Source of the DNA: a virus
Length of the DNA: 64,000 nt
Strand: one strand, 5' to 3'
Virus record (IMG/VR): IMGVR_UViG_3300027708_001885
Span: 1-64,000 of that record
This document shows positions 18,595 through 27,720 of this stretch, piece after piece. The translations under genes were made by a program, and so were the position numbers. Below the pieces are notes generated by a model. It made no database searches, was not told the origin of the DNA, and saw only the letters and a program-made list of their open reading frames with translations. Positions within the stretch are counted from its first letter, which is position 1. Each line of letters starts with the position of its first letter.

Positions 18595-19341
18595 TTGCCT
18601 AGAACCAGAAGAAAAGAGCGGGACTTCCAACCGGATCCCCGATTCCAAGAGCGAGTTAGCAGTAACTTAATTCCTATTAAGCCTTACTTAAAAAAGAAGC
18701 GCGAAGTCAACATAGTTCCACGGAACTTGAGCCAGGAAACTTATTTAGAGCTACTCAAAAATCCCAAAAAGTATATTGTATTTGCCATCGGTCCTGCCGG
18801 TACAGGCAAGACTATGCTTGCGGTACAAATGGCCATTAAATTGTTTAAGGAGGGAACGATTAGTAAAATAATTGTAACAAGGCCAGCTGTTAGTGTTGAT
18901 GAAGAACATGGTTTCTTACCAGGGGACTTGAATGCCAAGATGGCTCCCTGGACCAGACCGATATTTGATGTATTCGAAGAATACTATCATCCAAAAGAAG
19001 TTGCAGAAATGCTGGAAGATGGTGCGATTGAAATATCGCCGCTAGCTTATATGCGTGGACGTACTTTTAAAAATGCATTCGTTATCGCTGACGAAATGCA
19101 GAATGCCACACCGTCACAGATGAAGATGTTATTGACCAGGATAGGAGATAATTCTAGAATGGTAGTTACAGGAGACTTAAATCAGGCTGACCGACCACGG
19201 GAAAACGGTTTGCTAGAATTTTGCGAATTATACGGCCGAGGAGGTGATTATCGTATGATCGGACTAGCAGAATTTGAGACTAAAGATGTCGAAAGACACC
19301 CTGTAGTTAAAGAAATTTTGAAGATTTATAACGAAGAGTAA
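18595..19341 (+). CDS. phoH: PhoH-like ATPase
   Basis: 248 residues from TTG 18595, chosen because AGGAGG ends 5 nt upstream; a TTG at 18568 would place this site inside the gene. Walker A is AIGPAGTGKTMLAV (near 62-75), Walker B/DEAD-like AFVIADEMQNATPSQMKMLL, then TGDLNQADRP. PhoH proteins are P-loop ATPases common in T4-like phages; their role (RNA handling or phosphate stress) is unproven. It is one of the few plus-strand genes and has its own terminator. Confidence 0.92.
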   Translation: MPRTRRKERDFQPDPRFQERVSSNLIPIKPYLKKKREVNIVPRNLSQETYLELLKNPKKYIVFAIGPAGTGKTMLAVQMAIKLFKEGTISKIIVTRPAVSVDEEHGFLPGDLNAKMAPWTRPIFDVFEEYYHPKEVAEMLEDGAIEISPLAYMRGRTFKNAFVIADEMQNATPSQMKMLLTRIGDNSRMVVTGDLNQADRPRENGLLEFCELYGRGGDYRMIGLAEFETKDVERHPVVKEILKIYNEE

Positions 19342-19348
19342 AGACTCG

Positions 19349-19398
19349 TAGAGCGAGCAAAACGATCAACCTGCCCCTCGTTGCTCGCTCTATTTTTT
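19349..19398. terminator. Bidirectional hairpin terminator after phoH
   Basis: AGAGCGAGCAA...TTGCTCGCTCT followed by ATTTTTTTATT on the plus strand, between the convergent phoH and clamp-loader genes. Confidence 0.75.
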
Positions 19399-20318
19399 TA
19401 TTGCAGTCTTGCTAGTTTAATTAATGTAGATGCTAAATTTATCTCACTATCTGCACAGATAGTATGATCCACTAGACCTTGCTTAATGATGATAATGGCT
19501 TGATCCATTGTATCATCTGTTTTTCCAAACAGTTCAATATTATCGTACATCCAACGATAAATTTCTTCCATCTCTTCCGGGCGAGCCTTTGCACATACTA
19601 GTGTACGTGCTTCTCTGATCTTGCCCTTTTTAAACAGTTCGACCATTTCGATCTTATAGTCGGCCGTGCCTTCGATTGACCTAGGTGCAACAAGAGCATT
19701 ATCTTGATTAACGTTTTGTTGAACTGTATTGATACATTTACGCAGATCAGGATAAGTTGCTTTGACATAAGTGTCTAATGTGTCGAGATCAAAATCGATA
19801 TTTTCATCTACAAGAATTGTAGCAACACGAGCAGTGAATTCTGTTTGATCAGTTTTCTCAATGTGGAAACCTTGACAGCGACTATGCAGTGCAGGAATGA
19901 TTCTATTCTTGTAATTACAGGTTAGAATGAAACGGCTGTGATTACTGTATGTTTCCATAACACCACGCAAGATAGCCTGTGCATTAGGAGTCAAATAATC
20001 AGCCTCATCTAATAGTACAACCTTAAATGGGCCAAACGGAATCATCTGTACAAAATTAACAATCTTATCGCGAACTGTGTCTACATTGTTTTCACGTGAT
20101 GCGTTAATTTCTAATATATCAAATTCCTCAATGCCTAATTCATTTAGCAGTACTCTAGCCAATGTAGTTTTGCCGATACCTGCACTACCACTGAACAGCA
20201 AGTGTGGAATGCTGCCGTCTTTAACCCACGACTCTACCTGTGCTCGTTGATCGGCATCTCTAAACACATAGTCTTTAATTGTTTTTGGTCTATACGCTTC
20301 GACCCATAATTTCTTCAT
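19398..20318 (-). CDS. 44: Clamp loader AAA+ subunit (T4 gp44-like)
   Basis: 306 residues: WVEAYRPKTIKDYV at the N-terminus is the RFC-box start, FSGSAGIGKTTLARVLL Walker A, VVLLDEADYLT Walker B, FILTCNYKNRIIPALHSRC sensor 1/Arg-finger SRC region. This is the RFC/gp44 small-subunit family that loads the sliding clamp at the replication fork. A gp62 partner is not seen in this window. It lies convergent to phoH. Confidence 0.93.
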   Translation of the reverse strand: MKKLWVEAYRPKTIKDYVFRDADQRAQVESWVKDGSIPHLLFSGSAGIGKTTLARVLLNELGIEEFDILEINASRENNVDTVRDKIVNFVQMIPFGPFKVVLLDEADYLTPNAQAILRGVMETYSNHSRFILTCNYKNRIIPALHSRCQGFHIEKTDQTEFTARVATILVDENIDFDLDTLDTYVKATYPDLRKCINTVQQNVNQDNALVAPRSIEGTADYKIEMVELFKKGKIREARTLVCAKARPEEMEEIYRWMYDNIELFGKTDDTMDQAIIIIKQGLVDHTICADSEINLASTLIKLARLQ

Positions 20319-20365
20319 AATTTTTCCTTTGTTGATTTAACACTACTATTATATTATAGCCTTCG

Positions 20366-20572
20366 TTAATACAGGTCATTGATAATGTCCTTTAGGGTCT
20401 GGAAATGTTCTTCTTCCAAACACATGTCAAACCGTGTGCGTTCCCCATTAGGATCTTTAGCACCATCATAGAATGTAGATACTCTAAGATATTTCATTTT
20501 AGCAGGAGTTTCGAGATCGCGGATCTCTAAGAATGTTTTCATTCCACCTACATCGCTAATTAGTCTTTTCAT
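20366..20572 (-). CDS. Small protein of unknown function
   Basis: 68 residues, MKRLISDVGGMKTFLEIRDLE..., ending in an acidic helix (EEEHFQTLKDIINDLY). It overlaps the next gene upstream by 4 nt, so translational coupling is likely. The position before the clamp-loader gene is where some T4-like phages carry translational regulators, but nothing in the sequence supports that directly. Confidence 0.6.
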   Translation of the reverse strand: MKRLISDVGGMKTFLEIRDLETPAKMKYLRVSTFYDGAKDPNGERTRFDMCLEEEHFQTLKDIINDLY

Positions 20573-20943
20573 CGTAGTGCTTCCATTGTGATAATTTTAT
20601 CAATCTCTTTACCAAAGTCTTGTTCGCCGGTAATAATATACAGCCCAGTTTGGCTACGATCTTTCTGACGATCATAGCGGCGTGTCTCAACAACACGACC
20701 ACCGTTAGCATTGTAGACAGTAAATTGAATAGCACGTTCTGGTTGATCAATCTGTGGATCGCCTCGATCCAACCTGCCCGGAGTTACTGTTAACCCTATA
20801 TTATTCATATTAGCTCCCTCATCATCTCTACTACGCGATAGTAGACGTTTGATCCAACCTTGTCGCTTCTTAGGCTTTTGGACGTCTGAATCATACTTTT
20901 CTTCTACCATTGATTTTGTTGCATATGCTGTTGCATAATTCAT
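20569..20943 (-). CDS. Conserved phage protein of unknown function
   Basis: 124 residues. A basic N-terminal third (KPKKRQGWIKRLLSRSRDD) precedes a beta-rich domain with IQFTVYNANGGRVVETRRYD and LYIITGEQDF, which resembles a family I recall from T4-like cyanophages. No catalytic residues are apparent. It overlaps both neighbours by 4 nt. Confidence 0.65.
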   Translation of the reverse strand: MNYATAYATKSMVEEKYDSDVQKPKKRQGWIKRLLSRSRDDEGANMNNIGLTVTPGRLDRGDPQIDQPERAIQFTVYNANGGRVVETRRYDRQKDRSQTGLYIITGEQDFGKEIDKIITMEALR

Positions 20944-21404
20944 TTCTTAATCCTTTCTGCTTCTGCTACACGTTTGCGTAGACTTGATGAACTAAAACTA
21001 TGATCTCTACCGTTATACACGATTTCGATGCCCCGTGCTTTACAAATATCTTTACCTGTAAAATCTTTGTCTGCGTACTCTACACCTAATATTCTAACAT
21101 CAACAGGCAGAATTAGCAATAGGTCTTCGAGGTCTTTTTCTGTTTGATAAACAACAACTTCATCCACATTGCGATTAGTACTAACTTGTATTTGTCGCTC
21201 TACAATACTTTGGATTGGGGGATTCTTTGTTTCGGGGCGATCAATAGTTGGATCAGTTTGCAGTGCGGCAATAAGGTAGTCACAATGATTTTTGGCTTCA
21301 GCTAACATGGCCACATGCCCTGCGTGAAACAGATCAAAGCTACTGAATACAATACCAATTGTTAGCCCATCTTGTTTTAGTTGTTTTATTTTATTAAAAA
21401 TCAT
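20940..21404 (-). CDS. Cytidylyltransferase-family enzyme
   Basis: 154 residues with the class I nucleotidylyltransferase signature: IGIVFSSFDLFHAGHVAML (HAGH, nucleotide binding, residues 14-33) and the C-terminal SSSSLRKRV. Length and motifs match glycerol-3-phosphate cytidylyltransferase/RfaE-like enzymes that make CDP- or ADP-activated precursors. Substrate cannot be assigned. It might feed the glycosyltransferase block at 39-45 kb (inference). Confidence 0.85.
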   Translation of the reverse strand: MIFNKIKQLKQDGLTIGIVFSSFDLFHAGHVAMLAEAKNHCDYLIAALQTDPTIDRPETKNPPIQSIVERQIQVSTNRNVDEVVVYQTEKDLEDLLLILPVDVRILGVEYADKDFTGKDICKARGIEIVYNGRDHSFSSSSLRKRVAEAERIKK

Positions 21405-21636
21405 CGCTGAGAATCTTTATAACTTTTTTCTTTTCTTGTTCCCGTAGCCATTCTTCTTCCGGAGCAAAGGTGGGGCAACGCTTTAGTGCATCCTCAAGGA
21501 TCCACTTTAATCTGTAAAGGTCTTGTTTTGCTCCCCACTGAAGATAACTATCTATCCTCATGTCCGAAGCATCGTATGCGGCAGCATTGATCTCACGTGC
21601 CGCGTTTGTGATGTTATACGAAAATTTAAATCCCAT
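21394..21636 (-). CDS. Small conserved phage protein
   Basis: 80 residues, starting MGFKFSYNITNAAREI and ending in a Lys-rich helix; a central YLQWGAKQDLYRLKWILEDALKRCP looks helical. It overlaps the cytidylyltransferase gene by 11 nt. Function unknown. Confidence 0.65.
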   Translation of the reverse strand: MGFKFSYNITNAAREINAAAYDASDMRIDSYLQWGAKQDLYRLKWILEDALKRCPTFAPEEEWLREQEKKKVIKILSDDF

Positions 21637-21673
21637 GCTAAATTATAACATGGGATTTATTCTAGGTCAAGAT

Positions 21674-22015
21674 TTAATTAGCTCGATAGATATGTTCTTC
21701 TGGCTCTTCGTCCGAACTCATCATAATTGCGGCTGCTTCTACCATTCGAACTTCTAGGATAGAATCATCCTCTTGCTTTACTTCGACTGTGCGTGTCCAT
21801 CGCCCGTGTTCAACTAACACCCACTCGCCAATTTGGACATCTTTTTGGTCTGGACCAATCGCCCATACTCGACCCCAACGCGGACTAATACCTTGTGGCT
21901 TACCATTGGCAGTTGGAATAACAATCCCTGATGCAGTTTTTTGATCGCCAAATTCCATGTCGCTAACAAACACTCTATCATGTAGAGGTTTGATTGTTCC
22001 TAGTACTACTGTCAT
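21674..22015 (-). CDS. GroES/gp31-like co-chaperonin
   Basis: 113 residues: IKPLHDRVFVSDMEF, mobile loop KTASGIVIPTANGKPQG, then RWGRVWAIGPDQKDVQIGEWVLVEHGRWTR, matching the GroES beta-barrel layout. Like T4 gp31, such a phage co-chaperonin would cap host GroEL to fold the major capsid protein. The C-terminus has an acidic extension (SSDEEPEEHIYRAN) absent from bacterial GroES. Confidence 0.88.
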   Translation of the reverse strand: MTVVLGTIKPLHDRVFVSDMEFGDQKTASGIVIPTANGKPQGISPRWGRVWAIGPDQKDVQIGEWVLVEHGRWTRTVEVKQEDDSILEVRMVEAAAIMMSSDEEPEEHIYRAN

Positions 22016-22269
22016 TTTGTCCTTCTCGAAGTTGGTTGTTCTTCAACTTCTGTTTTTGTTTTAACTGGTTCTACCATGTCTGGTTTCGCTTTTGGATTAT
22101 CTTCATAATACTCGGCTAAAACGTCCTCACGCTTTCTAACAATTTTCCCACCTGGGCCTAGTTCATCCCCACGTGCATTAACTTTGACATTACCTACTGC
22201 GGGCATCAATTCATTTTGCCTCATCAGTTTGTCCATGTCAATTTCTTTACCCTGCATTGATCTTACCAT
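22012..22269 (-). CDS. Conserved T4-like phage protein
   Basis: 85 residues: MVRSMQGKEIDMDKLMRQNEL then AVGNVKVNARGDELGPGGKIVRKRED, a block I recall as highly conserved in T4-like cyanophages and related viruses, ending in a Lys/Glu/Thr-rich tail. Function unknown. Overlaps the GroES-like gene by 4 nt. Confidence 0.7.
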   Translation of the reverse strand: MVRSMQGKEIDMDKLMRQNELMPAVGNVKVNARGDELGPGGKIVRKREDVLAEYYEDNPKAKPDMVEPVKTKTEVEEQPTSRRTK

Positions 22270-22279
22270 TTTATTCTCC

Positions 22280-22795
22280 TTATTTTAAGAATTCTCTAAT
22301 ATCTAGATCATATTTGATACTGTCTATTTTATGAACTCCAATTAGATATAGCACATAACTTGCAACACTGCTACCACGTCCTACACCCCATACAATGTTA
22401 TTTTCACGCATTGTATCTACTAAGTATTTAAGGTATCTCAGTAGGGGTATCATATTATGTTGGCGGAACAGTACTAGCTCATCCACTAAACGTTCGTAAT
22501 TTTGTTCAGGACATTGATCGACTAAAAAACCCTCTATGTCCATGCTTTTGTATTCTTCGGGCATAAACCAATTTTCTTGATTTGCTCGATCAAATAAATC
22601 TAACGATTCTGCGGGCTGTTGATATTCTTCTAAATTATCAAAACTATCTTTGTTTAGATTCTTTGCAGAATTAAATTGGTCTGTGGTAGCTTTATCCAAA
22701 TGGATATTTTTAAAATCTTTAACTTTACCGTTATAAAGATTCTCAAATAGTTCTTCAGGTGTTAGAAATACTGCGCCGTATTCGTTGATATTCAT
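22280..22795 (-). CDS. DNA polymerase III alpha-like fragment protein
   Basis: 171 residues. The C-terminal third, VWGVGRGSSVASYVLYLIGVHKIDSIKYDLDIREFL, closely resembles the DnaE/PolC palm segment around G-R-G-S-(A/S)-x-x-S (near residues 138-171). The catalytic Asp residues of a complete C-family polymerase lie outside this segment and are missing; the N-terminal part (acidic, Asn-rich) matches nothing I know. It is a free-standing, apparently intact gene with its own sigma-70 promoter, so possibly a domesticated decoy or accessory of host Pol III (inference). Confidence 0.75.
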   Translation of the reverse strand: MNINEYGAVFLTPEELFENLYNGKVKDFKNIHLDKATTDQFNSAKNLNKDSFDNLEEYQQPAESLDLFDRANQENWFMPEEYKSMDIEGFLVDQCPEQNYERLVDELVLFRQHNMIPLLRYLKYLVDTMRENNIVWGVGRGSSVASYVLYLIGVHKIDSIKYDLDIREFLK

Positions 22796-22801
22796 ACTTA
22801 C

Positions 22802-22830
22802 ATTTTACAGGCCTTCGCCCGAGAAGTCAA
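22802..22830 (-). promoter_or_regulatory. Sigma-70 promoter
   Basis: Minus strand TTGACT, 17-nt spacer, TAAAAT, ending 7 nt before the ATG at 22795 of the Pol III-like gene. Confidence 0.65.
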
Positions 22831-23069
22831 GAATCTACGTTGATAAAATCGTCTAAATTTTTATTTTGGCTATTAAATTTTCGAGTAGCTTGAGAATGCC
22901 GGTGCGCTTGTTCAGCCTTATATGCTTCTAGAAGAACGCCCAATTGTTGCATCACTCCTCCCATACCACTCCTTGCTGCAAAAAAGTATTTTTGCATAAG
23001 CTCAGTAATCTTTTTGTCTATATCTTCATTTTTTAAATTAGACAAATCCGGAAGTAGCGGATTGAACAT
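22827..23069 (-). CDS. Small conserved structural-cluster protein
   Basis: 80 residues beginning MFNPLLPDLSNLKNEDIDKKI; helical, with YFFAARSGMGGVMQQLGVLLEAY. I recall similar short proteins beside T4-like baseplate/fibre genes. It starts 1 nt after the neighbouring structural gene's stop and ends inside the promoter of the Pol III-like gene. Confidence 0.65.
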   Translation of the reverse strand: MFNPLLPDLSNLKNEDIDKKITELMQKYFFAARSGMGGVMQQLGVLLEAYKAEQAHRHSQATRKFNSQNKNLDDFINVDS

Positions 23070-23070
23070 T

Positions 23071-23634
23071 TTACATTACTTGCCAAGCTAAGATTTTGCC
23101 GTTGCCAGCATCCGGAGTGAACAATTCCCATACGATTGGTCTTGTTTGAGTGTAGCTAACTGTTGACCCAGCAATGCCTATATCTAAGAAAGTCACCGGA
23201 CCGCCAAAACTGACAATAGTAGTAGACGCTGATGTGGGCGTAATTTCTAATCTAATTGTACCTAGCTTTCCAGTCGGCGGCCAATTTTGCACAGTAAAAA
23301 TATATGTAGCAGGATCTACCGAATATTGTTGATAACTGCCTTCTGCGTAGTTAACAGTGATTGTTCCAGTAGTTCCGTCAAATGCTCCTGCATTATTAAC
23401 TACCTGGGATGCGCCCTGTAATGCTGCTCGCTTGATAACATTGTTACCAAAATCATTTTGTGCATTTAGACTTACAGAATTCGTTTGTAGTTCTGTAAGC
23501 TCTTTGGCCGCTGAAGAAAACGCATTCTGTATTTTGGAAAAATTATTACGAAATCCTTCAGAATCGTTATCTTGTCCTGCAATAGGGAAATGCGTATTAA
23601 TTTGATTGCTATAATTGGTAACTGTACTAGACAC
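23071..23634 (-). CDS. Virion structural protein
   Basis: 187 residues. The N-terminus HFPIAGQDNDSEGFRNNFSKIQNAFSSA is the same kind of N-terminal attachment motif seen in the big fibre ([19 protein letters not shown]). A beta-rich C-terminal domain follows. It is probably a short fibre or baseplate component acting with the S74-type fibre gene directly upstream. Confidence 0.75.
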   Translation of the reverse strand: MSSTVTNYSNQINTHFPIAGQDNDSEGFRNNFSKIQNAFSSAAKELTELQTNSVSLNAQNDFGNNVIKRAALQGASQVVNNAGAFDGTTGTITVNYAEGSYQQYSVDPATYIFTVQNWPPTGKLGTIRLEITPTSASTTIVSFGGPVTFLDIGIAGSTVSYTQTRPIVWELFTPDAGNGKILAWQVM

Positions 23635-23658
23635 TATTAACTCCGATGTTTTTACTAT

Positions 23659-26193
23659 TTACTGAATTTTCTTTTTAAGGTCTTCAACTTCGGCTGACAA
23701 CTCTTTAATAGCTTCGATCAATAACGGAATAATTCTTTCATATTTGACTGTTAAGTAACCATCTTCTTTTTCGACAACTGCCTCTGGAAGTACATCTCGA
23801 ATTTGCTGAGCAATAACGCCTACTTCTTTAGTGGTAAGATCTTTGTTAATGGCCAGTTCATTCCAATTGTATGTAACTCCGTCTAACATCAAAACTTTAG
23901 CCAACCCGTTATCAATATTTACAATGTTAGTTTTTAATCTGCTATCCGAAGGACTACCGTAGTATGCGGTAATTTCACTTAGACCATATATTTGCCCACC
24001 AACATACAAATCTCCGCCAATACCAACACCGCCTACAACTTGTAATGCTCCAGTAAAAGTATTAGTTGATACTGCTGCACTAGCAATAGTAACAGTACCT
24101 GCAAATTGTACATCTTTCGTATTAGCAGGTACAGTAATAGCAGTACCTGCAGAACTGGATATTATAATCTTTCCGCCACTCTGATTATTCTTAAGTTCAA
24201 AATTACCACTAGAATTAGTGTATTGTAGGTATGCAGATCCTGGCGCGCCAGCGCTCCAGTTATTAAAAAAGACTGATGCTGTGGCTACCGTATTTCCGGC
24301 GCTGTTGCCTAAATATAAATTAGCCTGGCCGCCGCCTACAGTATTACCTGTTGGTCCTATAAACAAAGAGTTAGTTGCATTTCCTGGAGTTGTTATATAT
24401 AAATTTTTGCCGCCGTATATGTCGCCGCCGATGCCAACGCCGCCACGAACTTGTAAAGCACCAGTGGTAGTTGATATAGCAGAAGTGGTATTAGTAATTG
24501 TAAATATTCCGGCGTATGGGCTAGTAATGCCTCCACTGCTACCACCATAATTAACACCGTACCCGAGTTCACCATTGGATGTGTTATAATAAACAATATA
24601 TGAAGAAGTGTTATTAGCCAAACCGCCTACATATAGTTTTCCACCGATACCTGCGCCGCCACGTACTTGCAATGCACCACTTGACGTTGATGTGGCACCG
24701 GTTAAGCTGGTTAATGTTAGTGTATTATTGTATGTAGGAGCATTTGTTCCGTTGCTTACAAGAACATTTCCCGCTGTACCTGGACCAAAGAAACTTGTAA
24801 CACTTGTAGCTGTTTGAAATGGAACTTGTCCAGCAGTCCCACCTGCAATATTAGATGCAGTGGATATTGTTCCTATAATACCAAGGGGATATATATTCCC
24901 CCCAACATATAAATCTCCACCGATACCTGCGCCACCCGCAACAACTAATGCACCACTGGTAGTAGAATTGGATGTAGTGGTGTTATATGTTTTTATGATA
25001 TCGTCAGTGACTACCAACGTTGTTGTTATGGTTGTTAATTGAATATCTAATTCTTGCGCAACAATTTTCCCACCAACATACAAATTGCCGCCAATACCAA
25101 CTCCGCCTACAACTTGCAATGCACCACTTGACGTTGATGTGGCACCGGTTAAGCTGGTTAATGTTAGTGTATTATTGTATGTAGGAGCATTTGTTCCGTT
25201 GCTTACAAGAACATTTCCCGCTGTACCCGGACCAAAGAAACTTGTAACACTTGTAGCTGTTTGAAATGGAACTTGTCCAGCAGTCCCACCTGCAATATTA
25301 GTAGCTGTACTAACAGTATCAATATGTAAAATACCGCCGACCCACAAATCACCTGCAATACCAACTCCGCCCCCAACTACCAACGCACCGGAATATAAAC
25401 TAGTTGCCGAAGTAACATTAGTCAAGGTCATTCCGCCAGCAGTTAATGACTGGCTATTTGTGTCGTATGTTAATTCTTGTGCAGCACCTAATGTAGCATA
25501 ACCGCCTGCTCCAATTGCCATAGCAGGATAACGTATAGCTGGATTTGTCGAAGTGGTTAATTGGTTGATAAACAACTGATCAACCGAGACGGCGTATCCT
25601 ACTTTTAATGTACTAGTAGATGCCCAATTGGCAGTCACTCCGTTACTTTGCAATAGCGTACCATTGGCTCCGATAGGAATAAATGTTGTTACACTAGTTG
25701 CAGCTTGAATTGCAATCGATCCAGTATTTCCGCCAGCTAAGTTAGTTGCTGTATTGTTTAATGGCCCAGTTACACCTTGTGGTCCAGTTACACCTTGTGG
25801 TCCTTGAACACCCTGTGGTCCTTGAACACCTTGTGGTCCTTGTGGTCCAGTTACACCTTGTGGTCCTTGTGGTCCAGTTACACCTTGTGGTCCTTGTGGT
25901 CCAGTTACACCTTGTGGTCCTTGTGGTCCAGTTACACCTTGTGGTCCTTGTGGTCCAGTTACACCTTGTGGTCCAGTTACACCTTGTGGTCCTTGAACAC
26001 CCTGTGGTCCTTGAGGTCCCCTAGGACCGGTTGGCCCTGTTGGCCCGTTAGGTGTTTGTAATAGCGCCCTTGCAGTAGGAACATCCATCATTTGATTAAC
26101 AGCTGAATCTTGTGCTAAAATGTAGGTGGTTAATTCGCTCGGCTCAGTTAAAATCGGCAATGATACTAGATTTGGACGTGGTGTTGTGGTCAT
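23659..26193 (-). CDS. Collagen-like tail fibre with S74 self-cleaving chaperone
   Basis: 844 residues. After a short N-terminal head (1-50) come about 90 residues of Gly-X-Y triplets (GPQGVTGPQ units), then repeated beta modules of the form [20 protein letters not shown], and a C-terminal intramolecular chaperone: [30 protein letters not shown], ending in a coiled coil ([20 protein letters not shown]). S74 domains cleave themselves at the S before D-S-R-L-K once the trimer has folded. This is a second, distinct fibre from that at 6664. Confidence 0.92.
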   Translation of the reverse strand: MTTTPRPNLVSLPILTEPSELTTYILAQDSAVNQMMDVPTARALLQTPNGPTGPTGPRGPQGPQGVQGPQGVTGPQGVTGPQGPQGVTGPQGPQGVTGPQGPQGVTGPQGPQGVTGPQGPQGVQGPQGVQGPQGVTGPQGVTGPLNNTATNLAGGNTGSIAIQAATSVTTFIPIGANGTLLQSNGVTANWASTSTLKVGYAVSVDQLFINQLTTSTNPAIRYPAMAIGAGGYATLGAAQELTYDTNSQSLTAGGMTLTNVTSATSLYSGALVVGGGVGIAGDLWVGGILHIDTVSTATNIAGGTAGQVPFQTATSVTSFFGPGTAGNVLVSNGTNAPTYNNTLTLTSLTGATSTSSGALQVVGGVGIGGNLYVGGKIVAQELDIQLTTITTTLVVTDDIIKTYNTTTSNSTTSGALVVAGGAGIGGDLYVGGNIYPLGIIGTISTASNIAGGTAGQVPFQTATSVTSFFGPGTAGNVLVSNGTNAPTYNNTLTLTSLTGATSTSSGALQVRGGAGIGGKLYVGGLANNTSSYIVYYNTSNGELGYGVNYGGSSGGITSPYAGIFTITNTTSAISTTTGALQVRGGVGIGGDIYGGKNLYITTPGNATNSLFIGPTGNTVGGGQANLYLGNSAGNTVATASVFFNNWSAGAPGSAYLQYTNSSGNFELKNNQSGGKIIISSSAGTAITVPANTKDVQFAGTVTIASAAVSTNTFTGALQVVGGVGIGGDLYVGGQIYGLSEITAYYGSPSDSRLKTNIVNIDNGLAKVLMLDGVTYNWNELAINKDLTTKEVGVIAQQIRDVLPEAVVEKEDGYLTVKYERIIPLLIEAIKELSAEVEDLKKKIQ
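24665..24854. repeat. Direct repeat copy 1 within the S74 fibre
   Basis: About 190 nt almost identical to 25112-25301 (one visible difference). It encodes a repeated ALQV..GG / [18 protein letters not shown] module and indicates recent internal duplication. Confidence 0.85.
25112..25301. repeat. Direct repeat copy 2 within the S74 fibre
   Basis: Partner of the repeat at 24665-24854, same orientation, about 450 nt apart. Confidence 0.85.
25760..26045 (-). repeat. Collagen Gly-X-Y coding repeat
   Basis: Tandem 9- to 27-nt units encode [14 protein letters not shown] triplets in the second fibre. The DNA is strongly repetitive and similar to the tract at 7050-7444, which could allow recombination between the two fibre genes. 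Confidence 0.88.
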
Positions 26194-26231
26194 GGTTTTA
26201 ATTCGCTCACATTATTTATTGGAAAAATAAT

Positions 26232-27233
26232 TTATGCAAGTTTTGTATTCCTGCTCAATAATAGATATTTAGCACCGGTTTCGTTTTGTACATCTTTGAC
26301 AATTAACCTGTCTAACTCAAAATTAATAGTATTAAATTTAAATCCGCTCTCGGATATTTTTCTTATTATGGTACCACTCTTGCCGGGCAACACATAACAT
26401 AGTGGTATAAACGGAATGTATCCTAATTTAACAGCATCTCCCTGTTGTACATAGTTTGTAAAACTAGGGTATCTCGCTGTTGAAATAGTAGAGTTTTCTG
26501 CAATCCTACTTCTCATATTAGGGATACTAGGAGGATAATATGTAGCACCGTTATATGTAAATGCCAAAGGTATACTTATTTTGGTCGTATTAACATGTTT
26601 GTCAATTACATCGAGATATATGAATTCGTATTTTACGGTACCATCTGCATTCTTAGCCACGGCAGTTTTAATTCCTCCAACAGACACTGCTCTTTTATAG
26701 AAATTTGTCGAAGTGATCTTGGCATATTGTTCGTAGGTGAGTTTCTCCACTCCAAAATCTAAATAAATTATTAGATCTTCGTGCCTCCCAAAATTAGGAT
26801 CAAATGGCCTATACAACATATTTGTGGGAAAAATAGATTCATTTCTAATAAAATTTCTAAAACCGTCACGTTTATCCTGTGATAAAAATGGTCTACAATA
26901 AATGTCTGTACGATCAATATTTTCTTTTTGATTTACGGTAATAGAAAATTGACCAGTTAATAATGCTTTATTGTTAGGATCTGTGACTGAAACAATAAAT
27001 GTGCTAGTTTCTGTAAAACTATTTCTATATATATCTACATTTACCTGGCCGCTAATCGTACCATCTCTTTCCATCAATAGACCTGACGGTAATACACCGT
27101 TTGATACAGTATATTTAGGATAAAATGTAGATGTATTAGCCAATGCATTGACATATAATTCACTAATTTGGCCAGGTAGCAATGTTCCTAAACTTCCAGT
27201 AGAAGCCCAGGTTATGGTAGTAATTCCGCTCAT
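26232..27233 (-). CDS. Virion structural protein with Ig-like N-terminal domain
   Basis: 333 residues. The first 110 residues (YTVSNGVLPSGLLMERDGTISGQVNV...FSITV) have the pattern of a bacterial Ig-like/He_PIG fold. The rest, DIYCRPFLSQDKRDGFRNFI and LYRPFDPNFGRHEDLIIYL, resembles structural proteins of T4-like marine phages (recollection). It lies in the fibre/baseplate module. Confidence 0.72.
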   Translation of the reverse strand: MSGITTITWASTGSLGTLLPGQISELYVNALANTSTFYPKYTVSNGVLPSGLLMERDGTISGQVNVDIYRNSFTETSTFIVSVTDPNNKALLTGQFSITVNQKENIDRTDIYCRPFLSQDKRDGFRNFIRNESIFPTNMLYRPFDPNFGRHEDLIIYLDFGVEKLTYEQYAKITSTNFYKRAVSVGGIKTAVAKNADGTVKYEFIYLDVIDKHVNTTKISIPLAFTYNGATYYPPSIPNMRSRIAENSTISTARYPSFTNYVQQGDAVKLGYIPFIPLCYVLPGKSGTIIRKISESGFKFNTINFELDRLIVKDVQNETGAKYLLLSRNTKLA

Positions 27234-27378
27234 ATTGCAACTCCGTAATTGATCAACGGATTAAATGTGTTATTAATCATTCCAGTATTTGGCCCAGTAT
27301 AAGGTATTTACCTAAAATCTAAGATCAATAATTCTAGAAGGTTAAATAAAGTATCACTTAATTCAAAAGGATATTACT

Positions 27379-27720
27379 ATGTTTAAGAAAATTAAAGAGT
27401 TTTTTGTAGGCAAGCCAGCTCCTGCTCCTGCACTAGTTGAGTCTGCACCATACAAAGTACCAGAACCAGCTGCTACAACACCAATTCCGTTGGTAGTTGA
27501 AGAAGTTAAGGTTGAAACACCTGCTACAGTTGTAGAAGCTGTTGTTGAAGTTGCTCCTGCGGTAGAAGCTCCTGTAGCTATTGAGACACCTGCCAAGAAG
27601 CCACGTAAACCACGTGCTCCTAAAGCTGCTCCTGCAGAAAAACCAGCCGCAAAAAAAGCAGCCCCTAAAAAGGCTGCTGCTATTAAAGCTGCTCCAAAAG
27701 CTAAGTCAAAGAAGGCTTAA
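27379..27720 (+). CDS. Histone H1-like Ala/Lys/Pro-rich protein
   Basis: 113 residues on the plus strand. The first half is acidic to neutral and Val/Pro/Ala-rich; the last 45 residues are Lys/Ala/Pro repeats (KKPRKPRAPKAAPAEKPAAKK...), like the C-terminal tail of histone H1 or bacterial AlgP/HU-extended tails. It probably binds DNA or RNA non-specifically. It is convergent with the uvsE gene (15-nt overlap) and has AAAAGGAT as ribosome binding site. Confidence 0.75.
   Translation: MFKKIKEFFVGKPAPAPALVESAPYKVPEPAATTPIPLVVEEVKVETPATVVEAVVEVAPAVEAPVAIETPAKKPRKPRAPKAAPAEKPAAKKAAPKKAAAIKAAPKAKSKKA

Noticed and set aside
25746-26061. Plus-strand open frames across the second collagen tract
   Set aside because: They are antisense shadows of GPQGV codons and lack start signals and protein-like composition.
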